In this document: in pieces, positions 7,768 through 15,490 of the stretch | How positions within the stretch are numbered: position 1 is the first letter of the stretch | Layout: every line of letters begins with the position of its first letter | Source of the DNA: Cytobacillus firmus DS1 | Lineage (GTDB): Bacteria > Bacillota > Bacilli > Bacillales > Cytobacillaceae | Direction: 5' to 3' | Assembly: GCF_000565285.1 (NCBI RefSeq) | Contig: NZ_APVL01000001.1 | Coordinates: 1 to 64,000 of the forward strand | Length of the DNA stretch: 64,000 bases | Made by a program: the position numbers and the translations under genes | The notes under the pieces: model-generated | Seen by the model: only the letters and a program-made list of their open reading frames with translations | What the model was told of the DNA's origin: nothing | Databases searched by the model: none

Positions 7768-9210
7768 TTATTCGAGATTTATCAGAGCCTCAGCAAACCG
7801 CTTAATCCCCTCTCGGATATTTTCTTCATTTTCCCTGCCAAACGTAAAACGAACGAACCCTTTCTGAGATCCCATGGTTGTTCCTGGAACATATATGACA
7901 CCCTGCTTTATTGATTCTTCAAGCAGCTGATTTTCATTGTGCTCTTTTTTGATCCGGCACCAAAGATGAATTCCACCCCGCGGTATGCTGAAATCCACAT
8001 GGTCTTTCAGGAAATAATCCAGACTTGAAACAATTTGATTTCTCCGCTGTTCCAATTGCCTGGTCAGAAATTTTAAATGTGACTCAAAACCTGCGGACTC
8101 AATAAAATCATTCGCAATCCATTGTGAATAGCTTCCATGGCCGAAATCGACCTGCTGCTTGGCATCTGATAACCGCTCAATTACCGATCTGGGTCCAATG
8201 ATCCAGCCGATTCTAAGCCCGGAAGCGACAATTTTGGTCAGAGAGCTTATATATAAAACAATGCCGTGGCGGTCCATGGATTTGAGTGTCTTCATTTTTT
8301 CACCGGTAAAGGGTGTTAGGCTGTAAGGATCATCTTCCACCACCGGAATCCCGTATTCAGAGGACAATTCAAGGATTTTTCTGCGGCTTTCTTCAGGAAG
8401 CAATGTTCCTGTAGGGTTCTGAAAAATAGGATTTAAAAAGATCATCTTAATTCGATGCTTTTTATATAAGGCTATAATATCATCAGGATTTATTCCATCC
8501 TTGCCTGTCTTTAAATAATAAGTTTTGACTCCGGCTGATTTAAAGATTGGCAGGCTGTAGTGATAAGAGGGATCCTCGATGGCAACAGAGTCCCCCGGTT
8601 TTAAGAGGCATTGGACGACAAGGTGCAGGGCCTGCTGGGCACCGGATGTAATAAGTATGGAAGAAGGACTGGTATCGATGTCCCGGAACTCTTTTACATG
8701 ATCAGCCAGTGTATTTCTCAGGATTTCATTTCCCTGCGGGTGATCATATCCCAGTGTCCCGATAAAAGAGCGATTGGAAGTAATCTCTCTTAGCGAAGCT
8801 AGAGGAAAGAGGTCCTGAGAGAGTTCCCCGCTGGCCAGGTTGATCAGTTTTGTTTCTGCCAGTTCTTTATGGATCCTTTGTGTGACGGGCAAGTTGGGCA
8901 AAAAGGAGCCTGCTTCAATATACCGGTTCCAGCTTGGAATACGTCTTTTTGCCATTCCCCAAATATCCTTGCTGACCATCGTACCGCTTCCCCGATTTCG
9001 TTTAACGATTCCGTTTGACTCCAGTTCATCATATGCAGCAACAACCGTGCTTCTATTGATATCAAACTGTTTTGCTAATCCTCTTTCTGAGGGCAGCGGT
9101 TTGTCTGGGGGGAAGGTGCCATCTGCTATTCCGTTTTCTATATACATCGCCAGCTGTTTATAAATAGGTGTTTTTGATTTTCTATCAGGTTTCCAATCCA
9201 ATTGAAACAT
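7768..9210 (-). CDS. MocR/PdxR-type regulator: GntR HTH fused to aminotransferase
   Basis: A 480-residue fusion. Residues about 10-75 are a GntR winged helix (SERGLAKQFDINRSTVVAAYDEL, split by its turn). Residues 110-475 are a class I aminotransferase domain with the PLP region SSLTKIVASGLRIGW, where the Lys of SLTK should bind PLP, and EDDPYS and NPIFQNPTG motifs. Proteins of this build usually sense a PLP-linked amine or amino acid and control a neighbouring gene. The upstream gene is the divergent spx paralogue, but the palindromes there are better explained by the Rrf2 protein. Target unknown. Confidence 0.9.
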   Translation of the reverse strand: MFQLDWKPDRKSKTPIYKQLAMYIENGIADGTFPPDKPLPSERGLAKQFDINRSTVVAAYDELESNGIVKRNRGSGTMVSKDIWGMAKRRIPSWNRYIEAGSFLPNLPVTQRIHKELAETKLINLASGELSQDLFPLASLREITSNRSFIGTLGYDHPQGNEILRNTLADHVKEFRDIDTSPSSILITSGAQQALHLVVQCLLKPGDSVAIEDPSYHYSLPIFKSAGVKTYYLKTGKDGINPDDIIALYKKHRIKMIFLNPIFQNPTGTLLPEESRRKILELSSEYGIPVVEDDPYSLTPFTGEKMKTLKSMDRHGIVLYISSLTKIVASGLRIGWIIGPRSVIERLSDAKQQVDFGHGSYSQWIANDFIESAGFESHLKFLTRQLEQRRNQIVSSLDYFLKDHVDFSIPRGGIHLWCRIKKEHNENQLLEESIKQGVIYVPGTTMGSQKGFVRFTFGRENEENIREGIKRFAEALINLE

Positions 9211-9291
9211 CCTTTTATAAAAAATGAGTTATGTAATATTATATCAGCTCTTAAAAAAATTATCGGCTGGAGGATTGAGTAAAAGTTCATG

Positions 9292-9320
9292 TTGACTTTT
9301 ATAACTGTAAATATTATTAT
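9292..9320 (+). promoter_or_regulatory. Promoter of the spx paralogue
   Basis: The -35 TTGACT (9292-9297) and -10 TATTAT (9315-9320) are separated by 17 nt. The first palindrome (9304-9326) covers the spacer and the -10 box, so a bound protein would block RNA polymerase. Confidence 0.6.
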
Positions 9321-9326
9321 TACAGT
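9304..9326. promoter_or_regulatory. Operator 1, Rrf2-type palindrome
   Basis: A perfect inverted repeat ACTGTAA (9304-9310), nine AT bases, TTACAGT (9320-9326), upstream of the spx paralogue. The same half-sites with the same 9-nt spacer recur three more times before genes in this cluster. Confidence 0.75.
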
Positions 9327-9367
9327 ATATCCTATAGTATAAATGAATGTAAATTAATGTTGTATTA

Positions 9368-9390
9368 ACTGTAATTTTTATTATTACATT
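9368..9390. promoter_or_regulatory. Operator 2, Rrf2-type palindrome
   Basis: ACTGTAA (9368-9374), nine bases, TTACATT (9384-9390): one mismatch to operator 1. It is 64 nt downstream of operator 1, about six helical turns, which would suit cooperative binding on one face. Confidence 0.7.
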
Positions 9391-9427
9391 TTTATAAAGA
9401 CAAATACAATAGAGGGAGTGTTTTAAT

Positions 9428-9823
9428 ATGGTGAATCTATTCTTATCATCAAGCTGCGGTTCCTGCCGGAAAGCACGTGCGTGGCTTGAGGAGCATCAAA
9501 TTGATTATGTCGAACGGAATATTGTAACCGATCCGCTTACAGTCGATGAAATTAAATCGATTCTTCGTCTTACTGAGAATGGGACCGAGGAGATTATTTC
9601 AACTAAATCAAAAGCTTACCAGGAGCTGAACGTGAATATTGATTCAATGCCGCTGAAAGAGTTATATCAATTAATTATTGATAACCCGCAAATGCTCCGC
9701 AGACCGATTATACTGGATGAAAAAAGACTGCAGGTAGGCTTTAACGAGGATGAAATCCGCAGCTTCCTTCCTCGGAAGTTTCGTACGTTTTCATACAATG
9801 AACTGCAAAGATTGGCTAACTAG
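9428..9823 (+). CDS. spxA2: Spx paralogue (SpxA2-like) thiol-stress regulator
   Basis: A 131-residue ArsC/Spx protein. The redox switch Cys10-Gly-Ser-Cys13 is present, as are the conserved block [16 protein letters not shown] and the C-terminal FLPR motif. Spx binds the C-terminal domain of RNA polymerase alpha and redirects transcription under disulfide stress. The length equals canonical Spx. The residues between 35 and 80 diverge from the main Spx ([17 protein letters not shown]), consistent with a second copy. Two palindromic operators lie upstream and the Rrf2 gene follows, the arrangement known for spxA2-saiR in Bacillus anthracis. The symbol is assigned by that context. Confidence 0.88.
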   Translation: MVNLFLSSSCGSCRKARAWLEEHQIDYVERNIVTDPLTVDEIKSILRLTENGTEEIISTKSKAYQELNVNIDSMPLKELYQLIIDNPQMLRRPIILDEKRLQVGFNEDEIRSFLPRKFRTFSYNELQRLAN

Positions 9824-9844
9824 ACAGCGCCAGTCTGTAAATTC

Positions 9845-9873
9845 TTGACAAGTCATTCTGTAACACTTAGTCT
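9845..9873 (+). promoter_or_regulatory. Promoter of Rrf2 gene
   Basis: TTGACA (9845-9850), a 17-nt spacer, and a weak -10 TAGTCT (9868-9873). The palindrome at 9857-9879 covers the spacer and -10, so autoregulation is likely. Confidence 0.5.
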
Positions 9874-9879
9874 TACAGT
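9857..9879. promoter_or_regulatory. Operator 3, Rrf2-type palindrome
   Basis: TCTGTAA (9857-9863), nine bases, TTACAGT (9873-9879). Same spacing as operators 1 and 2, with one half-site mismatch. It lies directly before the Rrf2 gene. Confidence 0.7.
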
Positions 9880-9907
9880 ACAGTATCAGAAATATAGGAG
9901 GCCGGCC

Positions 9908-10321
9908 ATGAATAGCGATTTTACCCTTGCCATTCACAGTCTAACTTATCTCGCTCTGCAGCTGGATCGCATGTCAACGAGCGATGCGATTTCTGAAAGT
10001 GCAGGTGTCCATCCGGTCCGCATCCGAAAAGTCCTGAGTTTATTAAAAAAACATGGATTTATCAAATCAAAAGAGGGAACGGGCGGCGGATTTATTTTTG
10101 CCCGGGATTTAAGTGAAGTGAATCTTTGGGATATTTATAAGATTACATCTGAAGGTGCACTTCAGCCAAAGTGTCCGGATTCAAATGAAGCGTGTGTAGT
10201 GGGTGCGAATATGCAAAGAGTTCTGATCAGCATCTTTTTAGGTGCAGAGGAACATTTGGGTGAATATTTGAAGCACTATACCTTAAAAGATATTGTTGAT
10301 CTCATCCATAAAGAAAAATAA
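9908..10321 (+). CDS. saiR: Rrf2 family repressor, SaiR-like
   Basis: A 137-residue Rrf2 protein. The start is the ATG at 9908 because TAGGAGG (9895-9901) is 6 nt upstream; the frame is open to a TTG at 9845 but that is the -35 box. The N-terminal winged helix (about 20-65) includes VHPVRIRKVLSLLKKHGFI and the wing EGTGGGFIFAR. Only two cysteines occur, C89 and C96, seven residues apart, and could sense redox state; the three-Cys Fe-S pattern of IscR/NsrR is absent. SaiR, an Rrf2 protein, is known to repress spxA2 in B. anthracis. The assignment rests on gene order plus operator sites. Confidence 0.82.
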   Translation: MNSDFTLAIHSLTYLALQLDRMSTSDAISESAGVHPVRIRKVLSLLKKHGFIKSKEGTGGGFIFARDLSEVNLWDIYKITSEGALQPKCPDSNEACVVGANMQRVLISIFLGAEEHLGEYLKHYTLKDIVDLIHKEK

Positions 10322-10351
10322 CTGGGAGCTTCCAGGCTTTCCGTTAGCTAA

Positions 10352-10374
10352 AATGTAATAAAAAATGTTACAGT
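10352..10374. promoter_or_regulatory. Operator 4, Rrf2-type palindrome
   Basis: AATGTAA (10352-10358), nine bases, TTACAGT (10368-10374), 32 nt before the IDEAL-domain gene. It extends the presumed regulon to a third gene. Confidence 0.65.
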
Positions 10375-10405
10375 TTTAAAAAACTCTTCGAAGAAGGTGA
10401 ATAAA

Positions 10406-10735
10406 ATGATGTCCAACCACAATGCCATTTTAAAAACCGGAGATTGGATTAAGGGGAAATCCCGTGAAGGGGAACTGGTCATTGGCTATATCGAGAACCT
10501 TGAAGAAGGTATCATTAAGACAAAGGTGATTTCGAGTGATAATAAAACCATTGAAGGCAAAATCATTCCGCTGCAGAGCAAACAGGTTAAGAAAATGCCG
10601 GCTGTGAAAGTGGCCAACAAGGAACAGATTCATTTTCTGATTGATCTTGCTCTTTCCACGGGAGATGAAGAATGGTTCTTTGAATTGACCTCGAAGCTGA
10701 ACTCAATGAGAGAGCTAGTGAAGGATGTTAAATAA
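10406..10735 (+). CDS. IDEAL domain-containing protein
   Basis: A 109-residue protein. AGAAGGTGA (10392-10400) places the start at the ATG at 10406; the GTG at 10397 lies in the ribosome site. The C-terminal part (about 75-105, IDLALSTGDEEWFFELTSKL) matches the IDEAL domain, a short Firmicutes module of unknown mechanism found alone or on small regulatory proteins. The N-terminal half, with alternating hydrophobic residues (DWIKGKSREGELVIGYIENL), looks like a small beta barrel. The upstream palindrome ties it to the spx/Rrf2 regulon. Function unknown. Confidence 0.75.
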   Translation: MMSNHNAILKTGDWIKGKSREGELVIGYIENLEEGIIKTKVISSDNKTIEGKIIPLQSKQVKKMPAVKVANKEQIHFLIDLALSTGDEEWFFELTSKLNSMRELVKDVK

Positions 10736-10743
10736 ATCCGGGG

Positions 10744-10795
10744 AAGTGCCTGTGTCAGTCTGCTTATCAGCAGGTGGATGCAGGCACTTTGTTTT
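10744..10795 (+). terminator. Terminator after IDEAL gene
   Basis: The arms AAGTGCCTG (10744-10752) and CAGGCACTT (10781-10789) enclose a long loop and are followed by a T-rich run. Confidence 0.75.
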
Positions 10796-10908
10796 TATTT
10801 TGTAGTTATTCCCATAAAAATACCATTTGAAGAGGGATTAGAGCTTGGATTTCGAATATATTATTCCAAGTTTTAATATCGCGTATCGGCTGATTGGGGG
10901 GATAGTCT

Positions 10909-11133
10909 TTGATAAAAATACTTCGAATAGTTTTGTCTGTTGTTATTATTACGTTAGCACTTTATATGTTAATTTCTCATAACTTTGAGTGGATGCCCTT
11001 TAATTTGTTTTTGTTAAGCTTGTTTATGATGGTGATGGGGACGGATGAGTTTATAAAAGGCAGAATACAGTATGGGTATCTAAATTTAGCTGTTTCATTT
11101 TTTATGGTTTTTGTTACTTTTTATATTTGGTGA
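10909..11133 (+). CDS. DUF3953-like small membrane protein
   Basis: A 74-residue protein with three hydrophobic segments (about 4-21, 27-44 and 56-73). It starts at a TTG behind a GGGGGGAT ribosome site. The segment order, with the GTDEFIKGRIQYGYLNLAVSF stretch between helices 2 and 3 (split here by the turn at Gly), resembles the DUF3953/YczI family from memory. No biochemical role is known. It is followed by another membrane protein gene, perhaps in the same transcript. Confidence 0.6.
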   Translation: MIKILRIVLSVVIITLALYMLISHNFEWMPFNLFLLSLFMMVMGTDEFIKGRIQYGYLNLAVSFFMVFVTFYIW

Positions 11134-11204
11134 AAGGTCGCATGTGAGTAATCGTGCAATTTTATTAAAAGGAATGATTTTATATCAAATACAATATCAG
11201 TCAA

Positions 11205-11675
11205 ATGCTGGCAAGAAAAATAATAGCTGCATCCATAACAGGGTCGCTGTTCGCCGCTATGTTAGGTCTGATTGCAGCGGATCCGTTTGCCGGAGAAGTT
11301 AATTCAGCTGGCGATTATTTTCAGGGAGTTATGTTGTCCATTCCCTTCTATCTTCTGTACAGCTTCCCGGTCATTTTGGTTTATGGCACAGTAACTTCCG
11401 TCATTAGTGACTGCATATCCTTATTTTTTTCGAATCATACAAACAGGAAATTGGAATTTTATATTTCATTATTACTTCACTTGCTCTTTGGGTTAATTTT
11501 GCTTGGATTAAGTTTAGCTGCATCTGTATTATTTTTTGTTACGGATATTGTTTTACGCCGTAAACAAATCGGCGGCTGGAGAAATGCTTTGATATCTTTA
11601 TGTTTGCCAGTTTTCATCTGGATTCTGTTTATGGGTGGCGTGTATCTTATGGATGCCTCCATACTGAAATGGTAA
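11205..11675 (+). CDS. Four-TM membrane protein of unknown function
   Basis: A 156-residue protein with four hydrophobic segments (about 8-25, 42-68, 83-112 and 125-150). The start is uncertain: ATG 11205 has no clear ribosome site, but the frame is closed by a stop at 11175, so no longer ATG-started form exists. The long, well-behaved frame and a terminator right after the stop make it real. Not recognised. Confidence 0.65.
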   Translation: MLARKIIAASITGSLFAAMLGLIAADPFAGEVNSAGDYFQGVMLSIPFYLLYSFPVILVYGTVTSVISDCISLFFSNHTNRKLEFYISLLLHLLFGLILLGLSLAASVLFFVTDIVLRRKQIGGWRNALISLCLPVFIWILFMGGVYLMDASILKW

Positions 11676-11696
11676 GAATAGTCGATTGTTCTGATA

Positions 11697-11727
11697 AGTC
11701 GTTCTTCGGGTAGGGACGGCTTTTTTT
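11697..11727 (+). terminator. Terminator
   Basis: AGTCGTTC pairs with GGACGGCT, G-T pairs included (11697-11704 with 11714-11721), followed by a run of seven T. Confidence 0.75.
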
Positions 11728-11787
11728 ATTGGATTGGGGTTACTTTCCATTTTTATTAATGATACCATTTAAAAAAGAGGTGGAAAA

Positions 11788-11946
11788 ATGGACCTAATCC
11801 TTTTTGCTATTATTCACATTGTAATGGGGTGTGCATGGATCCATACATATGGTAAATTGCCAAAAGCAATAGCAGCATTTGCATTCGTTTCTCTAACTAT
11901 GAGTTTTCTTTATTGGGGAGCAGTGATAATCAATTTTGCCAATTAG
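11788..11946 (+). CDS. Short membrane protein, 52 residues
   Basis: An ATG at 11788 follows a strong AGAGGTGG (11776-11783), 4 nt away. The product is hydrophobic, with segments at about 3-18 and 28-50 separated by a short basic loop. Isolated terminators on both sides (11697-11727 and 11949-11975) make this a monocistronic unit, which supports a real gene despite its size. No family recognised. Confidence 0.65.
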   Translation: MDLILFAIIHIVMGCAWIHTYGKLPKAIAAFAFVSLTMSFLYWGAVIINFAN

Positions 11947-11948
11947 TT

Positions 11949-11975
11949 AAGCTGCCAGAGGGCAGCTTTTTATTT
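11949..11975 (+). terminator. Terminator of 52-residue protein gene
   Basis: AAGCTGCC (11949-11956) and GGCAGCTT (11961-11968) form a perfect stem with a 4-nt loop and a T-rich tail, 3 nt after the stop. Confidence 0.85.
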
Positions 11976-12006
11976 TTGACAAACAGCAGTTACAGAGGAG
12001 GATTCC

Positions 12007-12603
12007 ATGGCGAAGAGGAATACGAAAAAGTATATAAAGAGAATTATGGTAACATTATTATTTTCCTATTTTGTATATAGCACTTTTATAAATCTCGATT
12101 ACAGAAACCATATGAAGCAAAGTCAGGAACAAAATTATCAGCATTTGCGGACTATATCTGCAATTGGAGAGAATTTGGCTGAAAGGCTGGAGGACTTCAC
12201 ACAGATACCTATTGAGCAAGAGGATGAAAAGGGAGCCGAATTGTTTGACTCATGGCGGGTTGTCAGCAGTGAGAGCAGGAGTATTTACTCCTATTTGTCC
12301 CGTATATCCACTTTACGTATGGAGGATGGGATCGATGACTGGAATTTGCTTCAATATAGTTTGTTTCGCGTTGATATGTTTATAGATGGCATGACTATTA
12401 AGTTTCTGGGAAACCGGTCATATCGGATAAGTGATGAAGAAAAAGAAAAAATGGATGCAGTTATTACTGTGTATCGAAATGTCAGCAAAGAGGCAGAAAA
12501 GGAGTCTGTCGATATAGAAAGGCTCCTGGAATCTATACAAGAACCCATGCTGATTATAGATAATTATTATTCAGATGCCCTTGAAAAAACAGATAGGAAT
12601 TAA
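12007..12603 (+). CDS. Single-TM hypothetical protein with helical outer domain
   Basis: A 198-residue protein starting behind AGAGGAGG. It has a basic N-terminus, one membrane helix (about 14-29), then a mainly helical, acidic domain (30-198) with regular heptad-like stretches. The topology suggests the domain faces outward. No catalytic motif is visible and I do not recognise the family. It has its own terminator and stands convergent to cwlJ. Confidence 0.65.
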   Translation: MAKRNTKKYIKRIMVTLLFSYFVYSTFINLDYRNHMKQSQEQNYQHLRTISAIGENLAERLEDFTQIPIEQEDEKGAELFDSWRVVSSESRSIYSYLSRISTLRMEDGIDDWNLLQYSLFRVDMFIDGMTIKFLGNRSYRISDEEKEKMDAVITVYRNVSKEAEKESVDIERLLESIQEPMLIIDNYYSDALEKTDRN

Positions 12604-12608
12604 CTAAT

Positions 12609-12629
12609 ACCCCCACAAAACGTGGGGGT
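12609..12629. terminator. Hairpin between convergent genes
   Basis: ACCCCCAC (12609-12616) and GTGGGGGT (12622-12629) form a perfect GC-rich stem. T-runs are poor on the plus side. It separates the helical-domain gene from cwlJ. Confidence 0.6.
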
Positions 12630-12634
12630 CATGT

Positions 12635-13075
12635 TCACCAAATATAAGCGCCTTCACATGTATTGGCCTTAGGCTCATAATAGCAATGCTGTTTGAATTG
12701 CCCTGAGAAAGGCTGATCGTACCATGTTGGCGGACATGCAGCGTACGGATTGAAATACCAGAGAGCAAACTTGGAAGGATGCTGTCTCCAATAATCTAAG
12801 GTTTGTTTGGCCAATCTTTTTTCTACGCTTCGTGCCCTGTTGTAAAAGACATTTCCTTTCTGTACAGCTTCAAAAGAATAATTCCCTCCCTGCACCTGGA
12901 AAATGACTTGCGGGATGGTCCTTAAGCCTTCAAAATCGAGGCAATTAGCTTTTCGCCGGTTGACGATTACATTCCCAACCATCAGCATCCCCAGTTTTCC
13001 TTCACCTTCGGCTTCTGCTCTCATCATCCTTGCCATTAAAGCCACATCGCTGTCGGTATATTGTACTCTTGGCAC
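12635..13075 (-). CDS. cwlJ: Spore cortex-lytic cell wall hydrolase CwlJ
   Basis: A 146-residue protein that is one SleB/CwlJ hydrolase domain. It shows the CwlJ signatures ARMMRAEAEGEGKLGM, VGNVIVNR, GLRTI, FALWYFNPYAACPPTWY and CYYEP. CwlJ degrades spore cortex peptidoglycan during germination, sits in the coat and is the route of Ca-dipicolinate-triggered germination. It has no signal peptide, as expected for a coat protein made in the mother cell. The start is GTG behind AGAGGTGAT. A sigma-E-like promoter may lie at 13096-13123 on the minus strand (ACATGTT, 13 nt, AATACAAT), which is inference. The usual partner gerQ is not adjacent. Confidence 0.92.
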   Translation of the reverse strand: MPRVQYTDSDVALMARMMRAEAEGEGKLGMLMVGNVIVNRRKANCLDFEGLRTIPQVIFQVQGGNYSFEAVQKGNVFYNRARSVEKRLAKQTLDYWRQHPSKFALWYFNPYAACPPTWYDQPFSGQFKQHCYYEPKANTCEGAYIW

Positions 13076-13159
13076 TTTTTATCACCTCTAAAGGAATTGT
13101 ATTAAGAAATTCTGCAAACATGTTAACAGGTTCAGTTTTAAGCCGGGAAAATATTAATT

Positions 13160-13192
13160 GGGGGTGCAAATCGCAAAGCGTTCAGCACCCCC
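13160..13192. terminator. GC-rich hairpin in the cwlJ upstream region
   Basis: GGGGGTGC (13160-13167) and GCACCCCC (13185-13192) form an 8-bp stem with a 17-nt loop. It is not directly after any gene; it lies about 85 bp upstream of cwlJ and 165 bp before the next plus-strand start. Role unclear. Confidence 0.45.
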
Positions 13193-13356
13193 TTATTACT
13201 GATATTTAAACAGAAAGCTGTGGCTTAACTGTTTCGAGTTCTTTTTAAATAAGCTAACTAATTTATATGCTGCCTCCGTTTGAGTTATGCGAAAAAAGGG
13301 GTTTGGTGAAACTTTCCCTATGGAAATTCGTACCATTACATAAGGGGGGAGGTATC

Positions 13357-13653
13357 TTGAAAACTAAAGATGATAAAAGAGAAGTAAGTCTGAAAAATTT
13401 ATTATATGGTATAGGCTTATTTATTTTCGGTGGTATGGCATTAACAAATGTGACCACACCGCTGCCATTAAAAGAAGAAACCAAAGAATTTCTTCTGTTT
13501 ATTTTTGGAAGTGCATTAATCTATTACTTTTTAGTAAGCATCTACTACATAGGCGGATTTTGGAGAAAGGTTTTTTATACGGTGTTAATTCTGCTATTCT
13601 TGTTTAGTATATTTATGGTTTTTTATTTGATTACACATTCAATACCGCACTAA
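13357..13653 (+). CDS. Three-TM small membrane protein
   Basis: The best start is the TTG at 13357, with a GGGGGGAGG site 4 nt upstream. The frame is open further left but that part is out of character. The 98-residue product has a charged N-terminus and three hydrophobic segments (about 15-32, 43-63 and 68-92). Not recognised. Confidence 0.6.
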   Translation: MKTKDDKREVSLKNLLYGIGLFIFGGMALTNVTTPLPLKEETKEFLLFIFGSALIYYFLVSIYYIGGFWRKVFYTVLILLFLFSIFMVFYLITHSIPH

Positions 13654-13660
13654 TAATTAG

Positions 13661-13730
13661 AAAGGGACAAGGAGACAGGTATTCTGTTCCCGAATTTTCA
13701 ACTGGAACGGGGAACCTGTCCCTCTTTCCC
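13661..13730. repeat. GGGACA-type inverted repeat
   Basis: GACAGGT (13674-13680) is matched by ACCTGTC (13714-13720), with AAAGGGACA before and CCCTCTTTCCC after. Related GGGACA hairpins occur at 37319-37337 and 37637-37671. These look like a family of short palindromic intergenic elements that double as terminators. Confidence 0.5.
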
Positions 13731-13765
13731 GCAGCAGAACTGCTGCAGCAATTGAAAGTATGCAA

Positions 13766-13795
13766 AGTGCCTGCTCCATTTACGGAACAGGCACT
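13766..13795 (-). terminator. Terminator of EamA transporter gene
   Basis: A 12-bp stem (13766-13777 with 13784-13795), six bases from the stop codon on the minus strand. Confidence 0.75.
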
Positions 13796-13800
13796 ATTGT

Positions 13801-14730
13801 TTATCTTTGCTTAACTGGCTCCCTTATGAGCACTGGTGCAGGAATCTCCGTTGTTGTTTTTCCAGGCCTGGTTTTAAGTGCCGAAAATAAGAAACAGCCC
13901 GCAATGACAATGATGCTTCCGATGGCTTGTGTCCAGTTCATAACTTCTCCTAAAAAGATAAAAGCCAAGAGGGCAGTGAAAATTGGATTAAAGTTTAGGA
14001 ACAGGCCGGAAGTGCTTGGTCCCATTTGGCTGATCCCGATGTTCCAGAGCACCATGCACAGGACTGTTGAAATCAGACCCGTATACAGAATGGATAAAAG
14101 AAAAGAAGAACTGACATCTGTAACGGTGAAATCAGCAATGCCGAATGGCAGTAGAGCAAGAAGGCCGAAAATGCCAGAGTATAAGATGGACATCATTGGA
14201 GAAACGAACGACATGGCCCATTTACTGCAGACTGAATAGATCCCCCACATGCCTACAGCTGCCATCATATAGAGATCTCCCATATTAAATTCCATTGAAA
14301 ATAATAATACCAAGTTCCCTTTTGAGAGGACAAGCAAAACGCCGAATAATGAAACAACCATGGAAAAGAATTGAAGTGAATTCATTTTTTCTTTTAGAAA
14401 AAAGAAAGAGAATGCAGCAATCGAAAACATGTTCAATGTTGAAATTAACCCAACATTCGTAGCCGATGTTTTTTCAAGTGCCATGAATTGCAGAGCCTGA
14501 AACAAAGCTACGCCCGTGATGCCCATCAGAAATAATGGCAGGAAGGCATTTTTCGGAGGAATTAGCCGCTTCTCTTTCTGCCAGACAAGAGGAACGAGAC
14601 AGATAATGGCGATGGTCCATCGTAAAATGGTTAAGGTTATAGGAGATGCGTGGTCCACAAGAGTTTTTCCAACAATAAAATTTCCGCCCCAAAGTAAGCT
14701 TGTTAATAAAAGGAGAAGATAATATTTCAC
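13801..14730 (-). CDS. EamA/DMT family transporter
   Basis: A 309-residue permease with ten predicted membrane helices arranged as two EamA repeats (about 5-135 and 160-290). I choose the GTG at 14730: AAAGGGG lies before it and the protein then begins right before helix 1. An open extension upstream would add 27 polar residues with no start signal. DMT proteins export amino acids or metabolites. The divergent Lrp/AsnC regulator 208 bp away probably controls it, which hints at amino acid export, but the substrate cannot be read. Confidence 0.88.
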   Translation of the reverse strand: MKYYLLLLLTSLLWGGNFIVGKTLVDHASPITLTILRWTIAIICLVPLVWQKEKRLIPPKNAFLPLFLMGITGVALFQALQFMALEKTSATNVGLISTLNMFSIAAFSFFFLKEKMNSLQFFSMVVSLFGVLLVLSKGNLVLLFSMEFNMGDLYMMAAVGMWGIYSVCSKWAMSFVSPMMSILYSGIFGLLALLPFGIADFTVTDVSSSFLLSILYTGLISTVLCMVLWNIGISQMGPSTSGLFLNFNPIFTALLAFIFLGEVMNWTQAIGSIIVIAGCFLFSALKTRPGKTTTEIPAPVLIREPVKQR

Positions 14731-14840
14731 GTCATTTAGCCCCTTTTCAGAGCCATTGTGCACAATGACATTGTTTATATGAATAATTTTAACATTTTTT
14801 AAATTAAACAAAAGATAATTTTGTATAATGATATTAATTC

Positions 14841-14920
14841 GGAATAATTAAAAGTATATTAGATAATAAGAATAAAAAAATCAGTTTGGGAATGTGAATT
14901 GAACAAAATTTGGAATAATT
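14841..14920. promoter_or_regulatory. Spaced direct repeats in divergent control region
   Basis: GGAATAATT occurs at 14841-14849 and again at 14912-14920, 71 nt apart (about seven helical turns), between the EamA gene and the Lrp-type regulator. Lrp proteins wrap DNA across phased sites, so these are candidate binding sites. Inference only. Confidence 0.35.
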
Positions 14921-14938
14921 GAAAAGGGTGGATGGACA

Positions 14939-15415
14939 GTGGAATCGATTGTAAGTAAGGTATTGGATCACCTGGATATAAAAATTTTGGATTTGCTTCA
15001 AAAGGATGCACGGATTAGCAATCTGGAACTGTCGAAAAGGGTGAATCTGTCAGCTCCGGCTGTGCATGCGAGAATTAAGAGGCTGGAAGCGGAAGGGTAT
15101 ATCCAGGAGCATGTCGCTATTTTAAGCCATGAGAAGCTGGGCTTTGATTTATTATGCTTCGTATTTATGAGCACCAATATGCACCAGGCGGAAAAACTGG
15201 AATCTCTTGAAAAGACCCTGGAATCCATGAAGGAAGTTTTAGAATGTCATTGTTTAACAGGGGAGTATGATTATCTTTTGAAAGTGGCGTGCAGGGATCG
15301 CAAGGGGCTGGAGATGTTCATCAGGAAGCTGAATGAATTGGGGATTACGAAAATACAGACCAGCCTGGCCTTGAGGGAGATTAAGGATTCGACAGTGCTG
15401 CCGATACTTGAATAG
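14939..15415 (+). CDS. Lrp/AsnC family regulator
   Basis: A 158-residue protein. The N-terminal winged helix (about 8-68: LDIKILDLLQKDARISNLEL, then LSAPAVHARIKRLEAEGYI) is followed by an AsnC/RAM ligand domain (75-150: VFMSTNM, ECHCLTGEYDYLLKV). These octameric regulators usually respond to amino acids. The GTG at 14939 follows AAGGGTGG. It is divergent from the EamA transporter, the usual arrangement of a local regulator and its exporter. Confidence 0.9.
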   Translation: MESIVSKVLDHLDIKILDLLQKDARISNLELSKRVNLSAPAVHARIKRLEAEGYIQEHVAILSHEKLGFDLLCFVFMSTNMHQAEKLESLEKTLESMKEVLECHCLTGEYDYLLKVACRDRKGLEMFIRKLNELGITKIQTSLALREIKDSTVLPILE

Positions 15416-15490
15416 TATCTGATGAAAAAACTTGAAACCTTTTCCAGAAAAAATCGTAGAATCTAGAAACAAAATTCAGGAGGGATTAGG

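Noticed and set aside
11111..11302. 63-codon frame overlapping two small membrane protein genes
   Set aside because: It straddles both neighbours in another frame, without its own ribosome site and with unlikely composition.
13760..14239. 159-codon plus-strand frame inside the EamA gene
   Set aside because: It lies fully antisense to a clear ten-helix transporter and is a basic, Met/Lys-rich shadow with no ribosome site.
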